From positions 1 through 55,277 of the forward strand of contig JAQXVY010000046.1 in assembly GCA_029225165.1 (NCBI GenBank): a stretch of 55,277 nt of DNA. The letters are read 5' to 3'. Positions within the stretch are counted from its first letter, which is position 1, and each line of letters begins with the position of its first letter. This DNA comes from Oscillospiraceae bacterium. Its GTDB lineage: Bacteria; Bacillota; Clostridia; Oscillospirales; Acutalibacteraceae. The notes beneath the pieces are model-generated. The model was not told the DNA's origin. It made no database searches and worked only from the letters and a program-made list of their open reading frames with translations. Positions 36,256 through 44,773 of the stretch are shown piece after piece. The position numbers were made by a program, and so were the translations under genes.

Positions 36256-36563
36256 ATAAATCACTTAATACTAATACCTAATAAAAAGTAGACAATCTTT
36301 GCGGTTTAATTTCCAGAGTACTGCGTTGTCGTCCTTGCAAGGCGTCAGCCTTGCGGCGTCCTCCGCCTTGTCCTCTGAAAATTATCCTCGCAAATATAAG
36401 TCTACTTTCTATCAGGTATTAGTATTACACATCTTGTGCGCATATTTTCTGCCGGTTTGCCCAAAAAATACTCGCCATACGTCAGTATTCCTGCGTTTTT
36501 TTGAACAAACCGACAAAAAATCTGACAGCCCTTTCTGTGCAAATGATTTAATCAGTGTTTACC
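36245..36563. mobile_element. MITE-like element, copy 2, interrupted by another element
   Basis: Ends GGAAACACTGAATAAATCA and TGATTTAATCAGTGTTTACC match the other copies (one change at the right end). The 319-bp length comes from a 160-bp insertion at 36267-36426. It overlaps the 3' end of spoVAD. Flanks suggest a TAA duplication. Confidence 0.85.
36267..36426. mobile_element. second-type inverted-repeat element nested inside the first
   Basis: 160 bp with ends AATACTAATACCT and AGGTATTAGTATT; the inverted match continues through AAAGTAGAC and TTTGCG, about 38 bases. TA (or TTA) flanks both sides, and removing the insert restores the first element. The interior is a GC-richer palindromic stretch without coding capacity. 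Confidence 0.82.
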
Positions 36564-36594
36564 TAAAAGTTCAGGAATAAATATTTTGTAGTAC

Positions 36595-36620
36595 AAAACC
36601 GCACCTGTTGCGGTTTTTGC
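36595..36620 (+). terminator. terminator downstream of the nested elements
   Basis: AAAACCGCA / TGCGGTTTTT hairpin with T-run; probably the original spoVAD terminator, now displaced by the insertions. Confidence 0.75.
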
Positions 36621-36772
36621 TTTATGACATTTTGTAATTCAAAAAGTCTTTATATACAATATATGTTGGTGTGATTACAGGCACTTTTGTGATTTATGTA
36701 AAATTATAAGTTTTTTTCAGTTAATTCTGTAATTGCATTGACAGGATAAATATTACTAATTGTAATATTTTT

Positions 36773-36893
36773 ATGTTGAAAACTATATGGAAAGTGTTAA
36801 TGTTGAAAACTTTTATGTAGAAATTTTTTTGATTTTAGGAGAAATCTAACTTGAAACAAGTAGTTTTCATAACTTTTCACATAGTTTTCCACA
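36773..36893. repeat. cluster of ATGTTGAAAACT-type sites in an AT-rich region
   Basis: ATGTTGAAAACT occurs identically at 36773-36784 and 36800-36811. Two inverted relatives follow: AGTTTTCATAAC (about 36861) and AGTTTTCCACAT (about 36882). They occupy the 410-bp gene-free AT-rich stretch 36621-37033 upstream of a small membrane-protein gene. Operator function is inference. Confidence 0.5.
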
Positions 36894-37033
36894 TAAATGA
36901 TGATAAAAAGGAATTTTACAAATAGTATAATTCTTATTTGAAATTATTACAAAGAATTATCATTTTTGTTTTATTCTTTTGAATACATTATCCTTTTTTT
37001 GCCTAAAATATAGGCAGAAAGAGGGTTTTTCAT

Positions 37034-37300
37034 ATGTTGCGTGGAGTAAACAGACAGGTTATTGAGGTTACGGAAACAAACAATATGTATTACGAAAAGG
37101 CACTCCTTGTAATTCGTCCGGAGTACACAGGCGCTCAAAGGCATATTCTTGAAAAAGAGGCGAGGGCGATGCTGAAAAGGATGAAACCGCCGTCAGCAAT
37201 TAAGGCAAGGACAAAGCTATGGTACTGGCTTGTCCGTCTTGGTTCAGCCTCCTTAGTTGGCGGAGGTGCCACTGCTTTAATAATATTCCTGATTCAGTAA
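37034..37300 (+). CDS. small protein with C-terminal membrane anchor, unknown function
   Basis: 88 aa, not assigned to a named family. Residues 1-62 are polar and basic (MLRGVNRQVIEVTETNNMYYEKALLVI, mostly helical), and residues 66-87 form one membrane segment, LGSASLVGGGATALIIFLIQ at the very end. This is a tail-anchored layout. AGAGGG lies about 8 bases before the ATG. It has a long AT-rich upstream region with repeated sites. Codon use resembles its neighbours, supporting a real gene. Confidence 0.65.
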   Translation: MLRGVNRQVIEVTETNNMYYEKALLVIRPEYTGAQRHILEKEARAMLKRMKPPSAIKARTKLWYWLVRLGSASLVGGGATALIIFLIQ

Positions 37301-37377
37301 TTTATGACTATTTAATTCATATACTTTACTGTCAACAGTCTGATAAGGTTTTGTGAAAGGAGCTTACGGTCATAAAT

Positions 37378-37953
37378 ATGAATACAAAATATTTTCGGAA
37401 CCTTGAAATAGTGGGTGTTTTTTTGGTCTTTGGACTTGCAACCCTGCTACACTTTATCTATGACTTAACAGACGGAAGTGTGTTTTCCATACTCTTTGGC
37501 GCAATCAACGAGTCGGTGTGGGAAAATACAAAGATTTTCCTCATAGCCTATGCAATTTGGGCGTTGATTGAGCTTTTGGTTTCTAATGTTTACTTCAAGC
37601 CGTTTGTGGTGGGCAAGGTGCTTTCCCTTTACTTTTTAGGGGCATTCATAATTGTTCTTCACTATTTGTCTGTGCTGATTTTCGGCAAAAGCATTGTGTG
37701 GGTTGATGTTGTCATTGGCTTTTTAGGTGTGCTGTTGTCACAGCTAATGTCCTACAAGCTAATTGTGGGGGATAAGGACTTAAAGCCTTATTTTGTCCCG
37801 TCACTGTTTTTATTGGGGTTGTTCCTTGTGGGGTATTTTTCCTTTTCCGTATTTCCTCCTCACATTGAGCTTTTCAGGGATGAAACAACAGGATTTTACG
37901 GTATTTTGCCGGATTATGCCGACCAAAGCGAAACTGTGCTGAACAATTTGTAG
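37378..37953 (+). CDS. multi-pass membrane protein, DUF6512-like
   Basis: 191 aa with about six hydrophobic segments. The segment LLHFIYDLTDGSVFSILFG and the motif INESVWENTK resemble the DUF6512 family, whose function is unknown; this match is from memory. The nearest strong ribosome site (AAAGGAG) is about 15 bases before the ATG, unusually far, but no better in-frame start is seen. It may be co-transcribed with the small gene upstream. Confidence 0.65.
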   Translation: MNTKYFRNLEIVGVFLVFGLATLLHFIYDLTDGSVFSILFGAINESVWENTKIFLIAYAIWALIELLVSNVYFKPFVVGKVLSLYFLGAFIIVLHYLSVLIFGKSIVWVDVVIGFLGVLLSQLMSYKLIVGDKDLKPYFVPSLFLLGLFLVGYFSFSVFPPHIELFRDETTGFYGILPDYADQSETVLNNL

Positions 37954-38057
37954 GTGAATTATCCAATATATTAAAAAATAATATTTTTTATCTGTAATGC
38001 TTTTAATAAAATTCCTTTTGTGATATACTTGTATTGATTATATAAGTGAAAATATAA

Positions 38058-38217
38058 GGAAACACTGAATAAATCACTTTACACATCTTGTTTGCATATT
38101 TTCCGCCGGTATGCCCAAAAAATCCTCAGAGTACGGTCAGTATTCCTGCGGTTTTTTGGACATACCGACAAAAAATCTGACTGCACAATCTGTGCAAATG
38201 ATTTAATCAGTGTTTCC
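38058..38217. mobile_element. MITE-like element, copy 3, upstream of rlmB
   Basis: 160 bp, ends GGAAACACTGAATAAATCA and TGATTTAATCAGTGTTTCC, flanked by ATAA on both sides. It ends 26 bases before the rlmB start codon, so it lies in the rlmB leader or promoter region. Confidence 0.9.
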
Positions 38218-38243
38218 ATAAGTATATGCAAAAGGATTTTTTT

Positions 38244-39002
38244 ATGAAAGATTTTAATCGTGAATCCCAAGTGGAGAGAAACGACATAATAGCCGGTCGT
38301 AACCCTGTTATGGAGGCAATTCGCAGCGGCAGAAGTATTGAATCTGTCCTTGTGGCAAAGGGCGAAAGAAACGGCTCTGTGGTTGCCATTGTTGCAAAGG
38401 CAAAGCAAAGGGATATTCCCGTAAAAGAGGTTGACTCTAAAAAACTCGATTTCCTTGCAAGGGGTGTGAGTCATCAGGGAATTATCGCCCAGTGCGCCGT
38501 TAAGGAATACAGCACTGTTGATGATATTCTCGCTCTGGCAAAGGACAGGGATGAAAGCCCCTTTATTATTGTCCTTGACAGGATTGAGGACCCTCACAAC
38601 CTGGGCGCAATTATCCGTAGTGCAGAGTGTGCCGGTGCTCACGGTGTAATTATACCCGAAAGGCGAAGTGCAGGACTTTCCTATACTGTGGAGAAAACCT
38701 CAGCAGGAGCCTTGGAATATATGCCTGTTGCAAGGGTGAAGAATATTACCGCAACTCTCCAAAAGCTAAAGGAACAGGGCATATGGGTTTACGGTGCCGA
38801 TATGAACGGAGAAAACTACAAAAAGGTGAAGTTTGACGGAGCAGTTGCCCTTGTTATCGGCAACGAGGGCAAGGGTATAGGTCCTCTTGTTGCAAAGGAA
38901 TGTGATGTAATAGTGTCACTGCCGATGAAGGGCAAAATCAATTCCCTTAATGCCTCTGTTGCGGCCGGAATTTTAATGTATGAAATAGCAAATTACAGAT
39001 AA
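38244..39002 (+). CDS. rlmB: SpoU-family 23S rRNA 2'-O-methyltransferase (RlmB-like)
   Basis: 252 aa. N-terminal substrate-binding domain starts IIAGRNPVMEAI; the SPOUT knot motifs are DRIEDPHNLGAIIRSAE, VIGNEGKGIG and LPMKGKINSLNASVAAGI. RlmB methylates G2251 of 23S rRNA; related TrmH-like enzymes are an alternative. The ATG at 38244 is chosen because AAAGGA lies upstream; the earlier ATG at 38226 has none. Likely first gene of an operon with the P-type-ATPase-like gene and rpe. Confidence 0.9.
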   Translation: MKDFNRESQVERNDIIAGRNPVMEAIRSGRSIESVLVAKGERNGSVVAIVAKAKQRDIPVKEVDSKKLDFLARGVSHQGIIAQCAVKEYSTVDDILALAKDRDESPFIIVLDRIEDPHNLGAIIRSAECAGAHGVIIPERRSAGLSYTVEKTSAGALEYMPVARVKNITATLQKLKEQGIWVYGADMNGENYKKVKFDGAVALVIGNEGKGIGPLVAKECDVIVSLPMKGKINSLNASVAAGILMYEIANYR

Positions 39003-39017
39003 TCAGGAGTAAAGAAG

Positions 39018-41690
39018 ATGGAGTTTAATAAATCTGACTTCCTACAAAAGATAAAAAATATCGGAAAAAAGGACGAACCCTCAAAAAGTGAGGAGATAAA
39101 GCCAACTGTTAGTCAAAATAATATTGACGAGGACTTTGGCGGTGAAAAAATCAGCGAAATGCTGTACAGGGTTGCCCCCATTGATGTTGATGATGACAAC
39201 CTTATTGTTGGGGAAAAGACAGGAACCACAATGAACGCCGAGGTTATGATGGAGCGTCAGGGTGACGACAACGGAAAGGTTTCCCGTGACGAGGAGCTTC
39301 CGGAATACAGCACAGAAATTTTCAGCGCACCTCTTCCCGTTGAGGAGGATGTTCAGTTCAGGACTGAAATTCCTGAGGGTATAAAGGTGGCAGAGGACAT
39401 CATAGACAATGTACCTCAGTTTGATATTAAGCCTATTGAGATACAGGACATTGACACCATTGATATAGATGTTCCCGATATTACCCCAAAGGATACCGAG
39501 GTTGACTTTGCACTTGCTGACCAGGATTTTGACGAGGAAAAGTTTAAACAGGAGAGCCTTGAGGAGCTTATTAAGAGAGAAAACCTCCCTCCCCTTCCAA
39601 AGCACGAGGAGGAAGAGGAGCTTGACCAATTTGAATACGAAAAACTGTTTGGCAAGCAAAAGCCTGTACCGCCGGGAACTACTCAGGCATCTAAGGTGCC
39701 TGTTTACACACCTGACAGCGGTTACGAGCCGTTAAATGTAAATGTGGGAAAGTTCTCTGTTGTTGTAAGGCAGGAGTATGAGGAATATCTAAAGAGCAAA
39801 AATCCTGAAATTTCCGCTACATACAAGCCCACAGAAACTGTGGTGACAGAGAGGATAAGAAAGGTTAAGCCGGGATTTTTCAACACTCTTATGGGATTGT
39901 TGACGGAAAATCCTGACGAGGACAAGCTGGGCAACAGAACAACAGCGGAAAAGGTTGTGACAGTTGACGATTACGACAGCCGTGACGACATTGAGAGTGT
40001 TTCCGAAGAAATCGGCGAAAATATGCGTAAGCTAAGGTTCCAAAGCCTTGCCTTGGGGGTGCTTACTGCCCTCAGCCTTGTAATGGCAATTCTTCACAGA
40101 GCTTTGCCCTCATCATTGGGTAACAGTTACACAGCTCCTGTTATTTTGGGAGTTCTCAACCTTTTGGTTATTGTTGCCTCTGTGATGGTTTCAAGGGTTG
40201 CAGTGAGAAACGGTCTTGTTGTCCTTAGAAAATTCAAGGGTAACTCCGACACAGCAGTTGCCGTTGGTCTTGCCGGAGCATTTGTTGCCGGATTTGTAGG
40301 ACTGTTCGCCGCAAAGGATTACTTTAGCGGAGCATACAGCTACTACACGGTAATTGTCCTTGTGGGACTTCTTTGCAACACCCTTGGTAAGCTTGTTATG
40401 GTGGACAGGGTTAAGAAAAATTTTGAATTTTTATCTTCAAAAAAGAAGTTTTATTCAGCAAAAATTTATACCGATGAAAATATAGCCTCAAAGATGATGA
40501 GCGGTACTGTGGTTGAAAAGCCCATAATCGCCTATCAACACAGGACAGACTTTCTCACCAATTATCTTCAGCTTTCCTATGCGCCTGACCTTTCCGAGGA
40601 GGTTGCAGGAAAAATCGCACCATTTACAACTGTGTGCGCCGTTGTAGTTGCAATTCTCTACGGTATTATGGCAGGGGATTTTGTCGGTGCATTTTCTGTT
40701 CTTTCGCTAATTACAGCGGTGAGCATACCTGTTTGTGCCTTACTTGCTGTCAATGTTCCAATGCGTTCCCTGTGCAAAAAGCTCCTTAGAAAGGGCGCAA
40801 TGCTGTGCGGTTTTCAGGGTGTTAAGCAGTTTTGCGACACCTCTGCAATTATGGTTGACGCAAGCGAGCTTTACCCCGAGGGCTCTGTAATTCTCAACAA
40901 CATTCAAGCCTTTAACGAGAGAAAGCTGGACGAGTCCTGCCTTGGTGCTGCGGCAGTTTTAAGGGAAGTAAAAAGTCCCCTTGCATCTGTCTTTAATGAC
41001 GCATTGCAGGAGAGTCGTATGGTTTTGCCTGATGTTGAGTCAGTTATGTACGAGGATCAGCTTGGACTGGTGGGTTGGGTAAACAACGAGCGTGTTCTTG
41101 TCGGGAACCGTGACCTTATGAAGAAGTACGGTATCAGCGTTCCAAAGCAGAATTTTGAGGAAATGTACCGCAAACAGCACAAGCAAATTACATTTGTGGC
41201 ATTATCAGGTGTTTTAACCGCTATGCTTATCACAACATACAGACCGAGCATAGAGGTTTCCAACGAACTGCAAAGGGCAGAATACAACGGCATCAGTCTG
41301 CTTATAAGCACAAGCGACTGTAACATAACATCAGAGCAGATTTCCGAGGATTTCGGTGTATTTTACCGCAGTGTAAAGGTACTGCCAACAGGACTTGGAA
41401 ATGTGTGCAAGGAGATTGCAGATGTACATACCGAAAAATCCCGTGCTTACCTTGCCACAAGCGGTAAATTCACCCAGCTTGCAAGGGCGCTTTCGGGAAG
41501 TGTTCAGCTCAAGGCAAACATCAGTTTGTCTGTGATTATTCAGCTAATAGGAATTGTGCTGGGTATTTTGGTTATGGCTACAATCACCCTGTATGCAGGA
41601 CCGCAAATTCTGGGTACAGTGGAAATGCTTTTATATACTGTTTTCTGGGGACTTGCCACAATGATAGCCCCGTCAATTAAGCGACCTTAG
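39018..41690 (+). CDS. P1B-type-ATPase-like membrane protein lacking catalytic motifs
   Basis: 890 aa. Residues 1-330 are polar and very acidic with no clear domain. From about 335 the protein follows the P1B ATPase plan: paired membrane helices (about 338-395, 410-465), then SIPVCALLAVNVPMRSLCKK at the place of the ion-binding CPC helix, a cytoplasmic domain, and a C-terminal helix pair (836-885). The phosphorylation site DKTGT is absent; the matching place (about 604-620) reads DTSAIMVDASELYPEG. GLVGWVNNERVLVGNRDLM keeps the nucleotide-domain look, but the GDGxND hinge is missing. Probably a pseudo-enzyme. CAGGAG precedes the ATG. Confidence 0.75.
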   Translation: MEFNKSDFLQKIKNIGKKDEPSKSEEIKPTVSQNNIDEDFGGEKISEMLYRVAPIDVDDDNLIVGEKTGTTMNAEVMMERQGDDNGKVSRDEELPEYSTEIFSAPLPVEEDVQFRTEIPEGIKVAEDIIDNVPQFDIKPIEIQDIDTIDIDVPDITPKDTEVDFALADQDFDEEKFKQESLEELIKRENLPPLPKHEEEEELDQFEYEKLFGKQKPVPPGTTQASKVPVYTPDSGYEPLNVNVGKFSVVVRQEYEEYLKSKNPEISATYKPTETVVTERIRKVKPGFFNTLMGLLTENPDEDKLGNRTTAEKVVTVDDYDSRDDIESVSEEIGENMRKLRFQSLALGVLTALSLVMAILHRALPSSLGNSYTAPVILGVLNLLVIVASVMVSRVAVRNGLVVLRKFKGNSDTAVAVGLAGAFVAGFVGLFAAKDYFSGAYSYYTVIVLVGLLCNTLGKLVMVDRVKKNFEFLSSKKKFYSAKIYTDENIASKMMSGTVVEKPIIAYQHRTDFLTNYLQLSYAPDLSEEVAGKIAPFTTVCAVVVAILYGIMAGDFVGAFSVLSLITAVSIPVCALLAVNVPMRSLCKKLLRKGAMLCGFQGVKQFCDTSAIMVDASELYPEGSVILNNIQAFNERKLDESCLGAAAVLREVKSPLASVFNDALQESRMVLPDVESVMYEDQLGLVGWVNNERVLVGNRDLMKKYGISVPKQNFEEMYRKQHKQITFVALSGVLTAMLITTYRPSIEVSNELQRAEYNGISLLISTSDCNITSEQISEDFGVFYRSVKVLPTGLGNVCKEIADVHTEKSRAYLATSGKFTQLARALSGSVQLKANISLSVIIQLIGIVLGILVMATITLYAGPQILGTVEMLLYTVFWGLATMIAPSIKRP

Positions 41691-41702
41691 GAGGAGATTA
41701 TT

Positions 41703-42353
41703 ATGAAAATAGCACCGTCACTTTTATCCTGTGATTTTTCCGTTATGGGACAGGAGATTGAAAGAATGGACAAGGCAGGAGCCGACTATATGCACCTTGA
41801 TGTTATGGATGGTCACTTTGTGCCAAATCTCACATTCGGCGCACCTGTGATTAAGGCTGTACGCAAATATACCGATAAGCCCTTTGATGTGCATTTGATG
41901 ATTTCCGACCCGTTAAAGTATATTGACGACTTTGCCGACGCAGGTGCGGATATTATTACTTTCCACTACGAAAGCGACAGCGACATTCAAAAGACCATTG
42001 ACAAAATCAAGTCAAGGGGAGTTAAGCCGGGAATTGTCATTAAAAAATGCACAGAGGCAAAGGAGATTTTCCCCTACCTAAAGGATTTGTATATGGTGCT
42101 TGTTATGACTGTTGAGCCGGGCTTTGGCGGACAGGCATTTATGGCGGATATGCTGCCAAGAGTGGGAGAAATCCGCAGAGAGGCAGAAAAGGTCAACCCG
42201 GATTTGCTGATTGAGGTTGACGGCGGTATAAATGCTCAAACCATCACTCAGGCTTACGAGGCGGGTGTTGACATCTGCGTTGCCGGTACTGCTGTTTTTA
42301 AGGCTGAGGATTCAGCAAAGGCTATTAAAGAACTTAAAGATCTTTGTAAGTAA
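41703..42353 (+). CDS. rpe: ribulose-phosphate 3-epimerase
   Basis: 216 aa TIM barrel of the pentose phosphate pathway, interconverting ribulose- and xylulose-5-phosphate. APSLLSCDF, MHLDVMDGHFVPN, MTVEPGFGGQ and EVDGGINAQT carry the metal-binding His/Asp and phosphate-binding residues. TAGGAGGAG precedes the ATG, 12 bases after the P-type-ATPase-like gene. Its 3' end overlaps the convergent mecA-like gene by 20 bases. Confidence 0.96.
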   Translation: MKIAPSLLSCDFSVMGQEIERMDKAGADYMHLDVMDGHFVPNLTFGAPVIKAVRKYTDKPFDVHLMISDPLKYIDDFADAGADIITFHYESDSDIQKTIDKIKSRGVKPGIVIKKCTEAKEIFPYLKDLYMVLVMTVEPGFGGQAFMADMLPRVGEIRREAEKVNPDLLIEVDGGINAQTITQAYEAGVDICVAGTAVFKAEDSAKAIKELKDLCK

Positions 42354-42867
42354 AGCTTTCACCAATAAGGGCAATGGAATTACCCTGTGTTAAAAGGTGA
42401 CCGTACTCGGAAAGTATGCTCTGCGTAATCTGTGTATTTTCGCACTTCTTTCCGTATTCCGACAGCAAAACCTTTCCGCTTTTGGGCAGATATGTATTTG
42501 AAAATGACAGGTAGTATTTGTCGTTCATAATGTGTGTACTGCTCTTTTTTGGAATGATATGCCCTTTGTAAAGTGCACAAATACAGGATAGTAAATCCTC
42601 AAGGTTTTCAAAACTGTATATAGAGGAAGTAAGGTTTTTCTTAATCTTAAATTTTCTTCTGCCGTTCTTAATTGTGAGCAGAAAGACAAATCCCTTTTTG
42701 GATTCAACCCCCTCAAGTAAAAATGCGCAGTTTTCGGTGTTAAGGTGTTCTGCCGAAACTGCTATGCTTAAAATATGGTACAAAAGGTCCTCCTCGTTCT
42801 TGTAGGGGACTTCTTCCGTTAAAAGCTCCAGCATTATGGTTTTGTCGTTAATGCGTGTTATGGTCAT
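42334..42867 (-). CDS. mecA: MecA-like adaptor protein
   Basis: 177 aa. The N-terminus MTITRINDKTIMLELLTEE and the C-terminal pattern FENLEDLLSCICAL, then NDKYYLSF and LSEYG...ITQSILSEYGHLL follow MecA, the adaptor that brings proteins such as ComK to the ClpCP protease in Bacillus. It is shorter than the Bacillus protein and lacks an obvious acidic linker. The match is by pattern, not search. Substrates in this lineage are unknown. Confidence 0.7.
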   Translation of the reverse strand: MTITRINDKTIMLELLTEEVPYKNEEDLLYHILSIAVSAEHLNTENCAFLLEGVESKKGFVFLLTIKNGRRKFKIKKNLTSSIYSFENLEDLLSCICALYKGHIIPKKSSTHIMNDKYYLSFSNTYLPKSGKVLLSEYGKKCENTQITQSILSEYGHLLTQGNSIALIGESFTYKDL

Positions 42868-42970
42868 AAAACCACTCCTTTATAACCATAATATGATGGT
42901 AGCAAGTCTATATCAACAAAAAAAGAATACCAGTAAACAAAATCCTAATATTTTTAGAATATATTGTAAA

Positions 42971-43129
42971 GGAAACACTGAATAAATCACTTTACACATC
43001 TTGTTTGCATATTTTCCGCCGGTATGCCCAAAAAATCCTGGTCATACGACAGTATTACTGCGGTTTTTTGAACATACCGACAAAAAATCTGACAGCCCTT
43101 TCTGTGCAAATGATTTAATCAGTGTTTCC
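42971..43129. mobile_element. MITE-like element, copy 4, upstream of a GH13 gene
   Basis: 159 bp with the family ends and TAAA on both sides. It ends 28 bases before the GH13 start codon, whose ribosome site lies just outside the element. Confidence 0.9.
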
Positions 43130-43157
43130 TAAAATTAATTATGAAAGGATGATTATT

Positions 43158-44696
43158 ATGCCAAAATGGTTAAGTGACGCAGTATTTTATGAGATTTATC
43201 CCCAGTCCTTTAACGACAGCAACGGTGACGGTATCGGCGACATTCAGGGAATAATCGAAAAGCTTGATTATGTTAAGGATTTGGGCTGTAATGCAATTTG
43301 GCTCAACCCTGTTTATGATTCTCCATTTATGGATGCAGGTTATGATGTCAGGGATTACAAAAAGGTTGCCCCCAGGTACGGCACCAACGATGACCTTGTA
43401 AGGCTCTTTGACGAGGCTCACAAAAGAGATATGAAAATTCTCCTTGACCTTGTTCCGGGACACACAAGCGAACAGCACCCGTGGTTCCTTGAAAGTAAAA
43501 AGGCAAAGGAAAGCGAGTACAGCAACAGATATATCTTTACAAAGTCTGTGTGGGACGCCCCGCCTGAATACAGAATGATGTGCGGTATCTGCGAGAGGGA
43601 CGGAAACTATATGGTTAACTACTTTAGCAGTCAGCCGGCACTTAATTATGGTTTCTACGAGGTAACTCACCCTGAGTGGCAGCTGCCCTATGACCATCCC
43701 GATGCTCTGAAAACTGCTGATGCTATCAAGGATGTTATGCGTTTTTGGCTTGACAAGGGTGCTGACGGCTTTAGAGTGGATATGGCGGATTCCCTTGTTA
43801 AGAATGATGATGAAAAGATAGCCACAGCCAAGATATGGCGTGGTGTTCGTGAAATGCTGGACAGGGAATACCCACAGGCGGCTATGGTTGCAGAGTGGTG
43901 TAATCCTCAGAAGGCAATAAATGACGGCGGATTCCATATGGACTTCTACCTTGACCACTACGGAAACGGATATTCAAGGCTGTTTAGGTACGAAAAGAAC
44001 GGAGAAAACTGCGCATTTTTCCACAAAAACGGAAAGGGTGACATCACCTCTGCCTTAGACGAATATGTGCCTAACTACGAAAAAACAAGGGAAAACGGTT
44101 ATATCAGCTTTATGACAAATAACCACGATATGCCCCGTATGACCCACTACGCAGACAAGGAAACAATAAGGCTTGCATTTGCAACAATTTTCACTTTGCC
44201 GGGCGTTCCTTTCCTTTACTACGGTGACGAAATCGGAATGAGGTATCAGGGTGATTTGGTGTCAAAGGAGGGCGGTTTCTCCCGCACAGGCTCCAGAACA
44301 CCAATGCAGTGGAACAGCGGTAAAAACCTTGGTTTTTCAGATGCTGATGAGTGTTATCTCCCTGTTGACAAAAGTGCTGACGCACCTACTGTTGAAAACC
44401 AAAAGGATGACCCTGACTCCATTTATAAGGTGGTAAAGGATGTTATTGCCCTTCGCCGCAGCAACAAGGACTTGGGCAACGACGGTGACTTTAAGGTTGT
44501 ATATGCAGAAAAGGACAAGTATCCATTTGTATATCAAAGGGGAGAATTTGTAATAGTAGTAAACCCCTCTAATGAGGATGTTACAGTACCGGTTGACTTC
44601 GATGTAAAGGAAACTGTGTATCAAATCGGCAAAACACAGGTTGAGAACAAAACCGTAACTGCATTTGCAAGTTCCTTTGCAATTTTTAAGGTTTGA
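43158..44696 (+). CDS. cytoplasmic GH13 alpha-glucosidase/oligo-glucosidase
   Basis: 512 aa, no signal peptide. It starts with the barrel (AVFYEIYPQSFNDSNGDGIG). Catalytic residues: Asp208 (GFRVDMADS), Glu246 (VAEWCNP), Asp324 (NNHDMPR). FLYYGDEIGMRY and the short C-terminal beta domain fit the oligo-1,6-glucosidase/alpha-glucosidase group; the exact bond cleaved is not certain. AAAGGATG precedes the ATG at 43158. It likely finishes oligosaccharides imported by the MalEFG system. Confidence 0.9.
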   Translation: MPKWLSDAVFYEIYPQSFNDSNGDGIGDIQGIIEKLDYVKDLGCNAIWLNPVYDSPFMDAGYDVRDYKKVAPRYGTNDDLVRLFDEAHKRDMKILLDLVPGHTSEQHPWFLESKKAKESEYSNRYIFTKSVWDAPPEYRMMCGICERDGNYMVNYFSSQPALNYGFYEVTHPEWQLPYDHPDALKTADAIKDVMRFWLDKGADGFRVDMADSLVKNDDEKIATAKIWRGVREMLDREYPQAAMVAEWCNPQKAINDGGFHMDFYLDHYGNGYSRLFRYEKNGENCAFFHKNGKGDITSALDEYVPNYEKTRENGYISFMTNNHDMPRMTHYADKETIRLAFATIFTLPGVPFLYYGDEIGMRYQGDLVSKEGGFSRTGSRTPMQWNSGKNLGFSDADECYLPVDKSADAPTVENQKDDPDSIYKVVKDVIALRRSNKDLGNDGDFKVVYAEKDKYPFVYQRGEFVIVVNPSNEDVTVPVDFDVKETVYQIGKTQVENKTVTAFASSFAIFKV

Positions 44697-44716
44697 TACA
44701 AAAATAGAATAAAAAT

Positions 44717-44755
44717 AATCCGAGCAGACTTTTTAGTAAGTTTGCTCGGATTTTG
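44717..44755. terminator. bidirectional terminator after GH13 and ligase genes
   Basis: AATCCGAGCA / TGCTCGGATT arms with T-run on the plus side and A-rich sequence before; serves convergent genes. Confidence 0.75.
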
Positions 44756-44773
44756 TTATGTGTATAAAAGTTT

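Noticed and set aside
36299..36580. 93-codon ORF across the nested elements
   Set aside because: It lies wholly inside non-coding inverted-repeat DNA and resembles no protein.
36621..37033. Replication origin
   Set aside because: AT-rich with DnaA-box-like sites, but no perfect TTATCCACA cluster and no dnaA, dnaN or parAB nearby.
43122..43157. Earlier start of the GH13 gene inside the mobile element
   Set aside because: The GTG is within the terminal repeat and has no ribosome site; ATG 43158 follows AAAGGATG.
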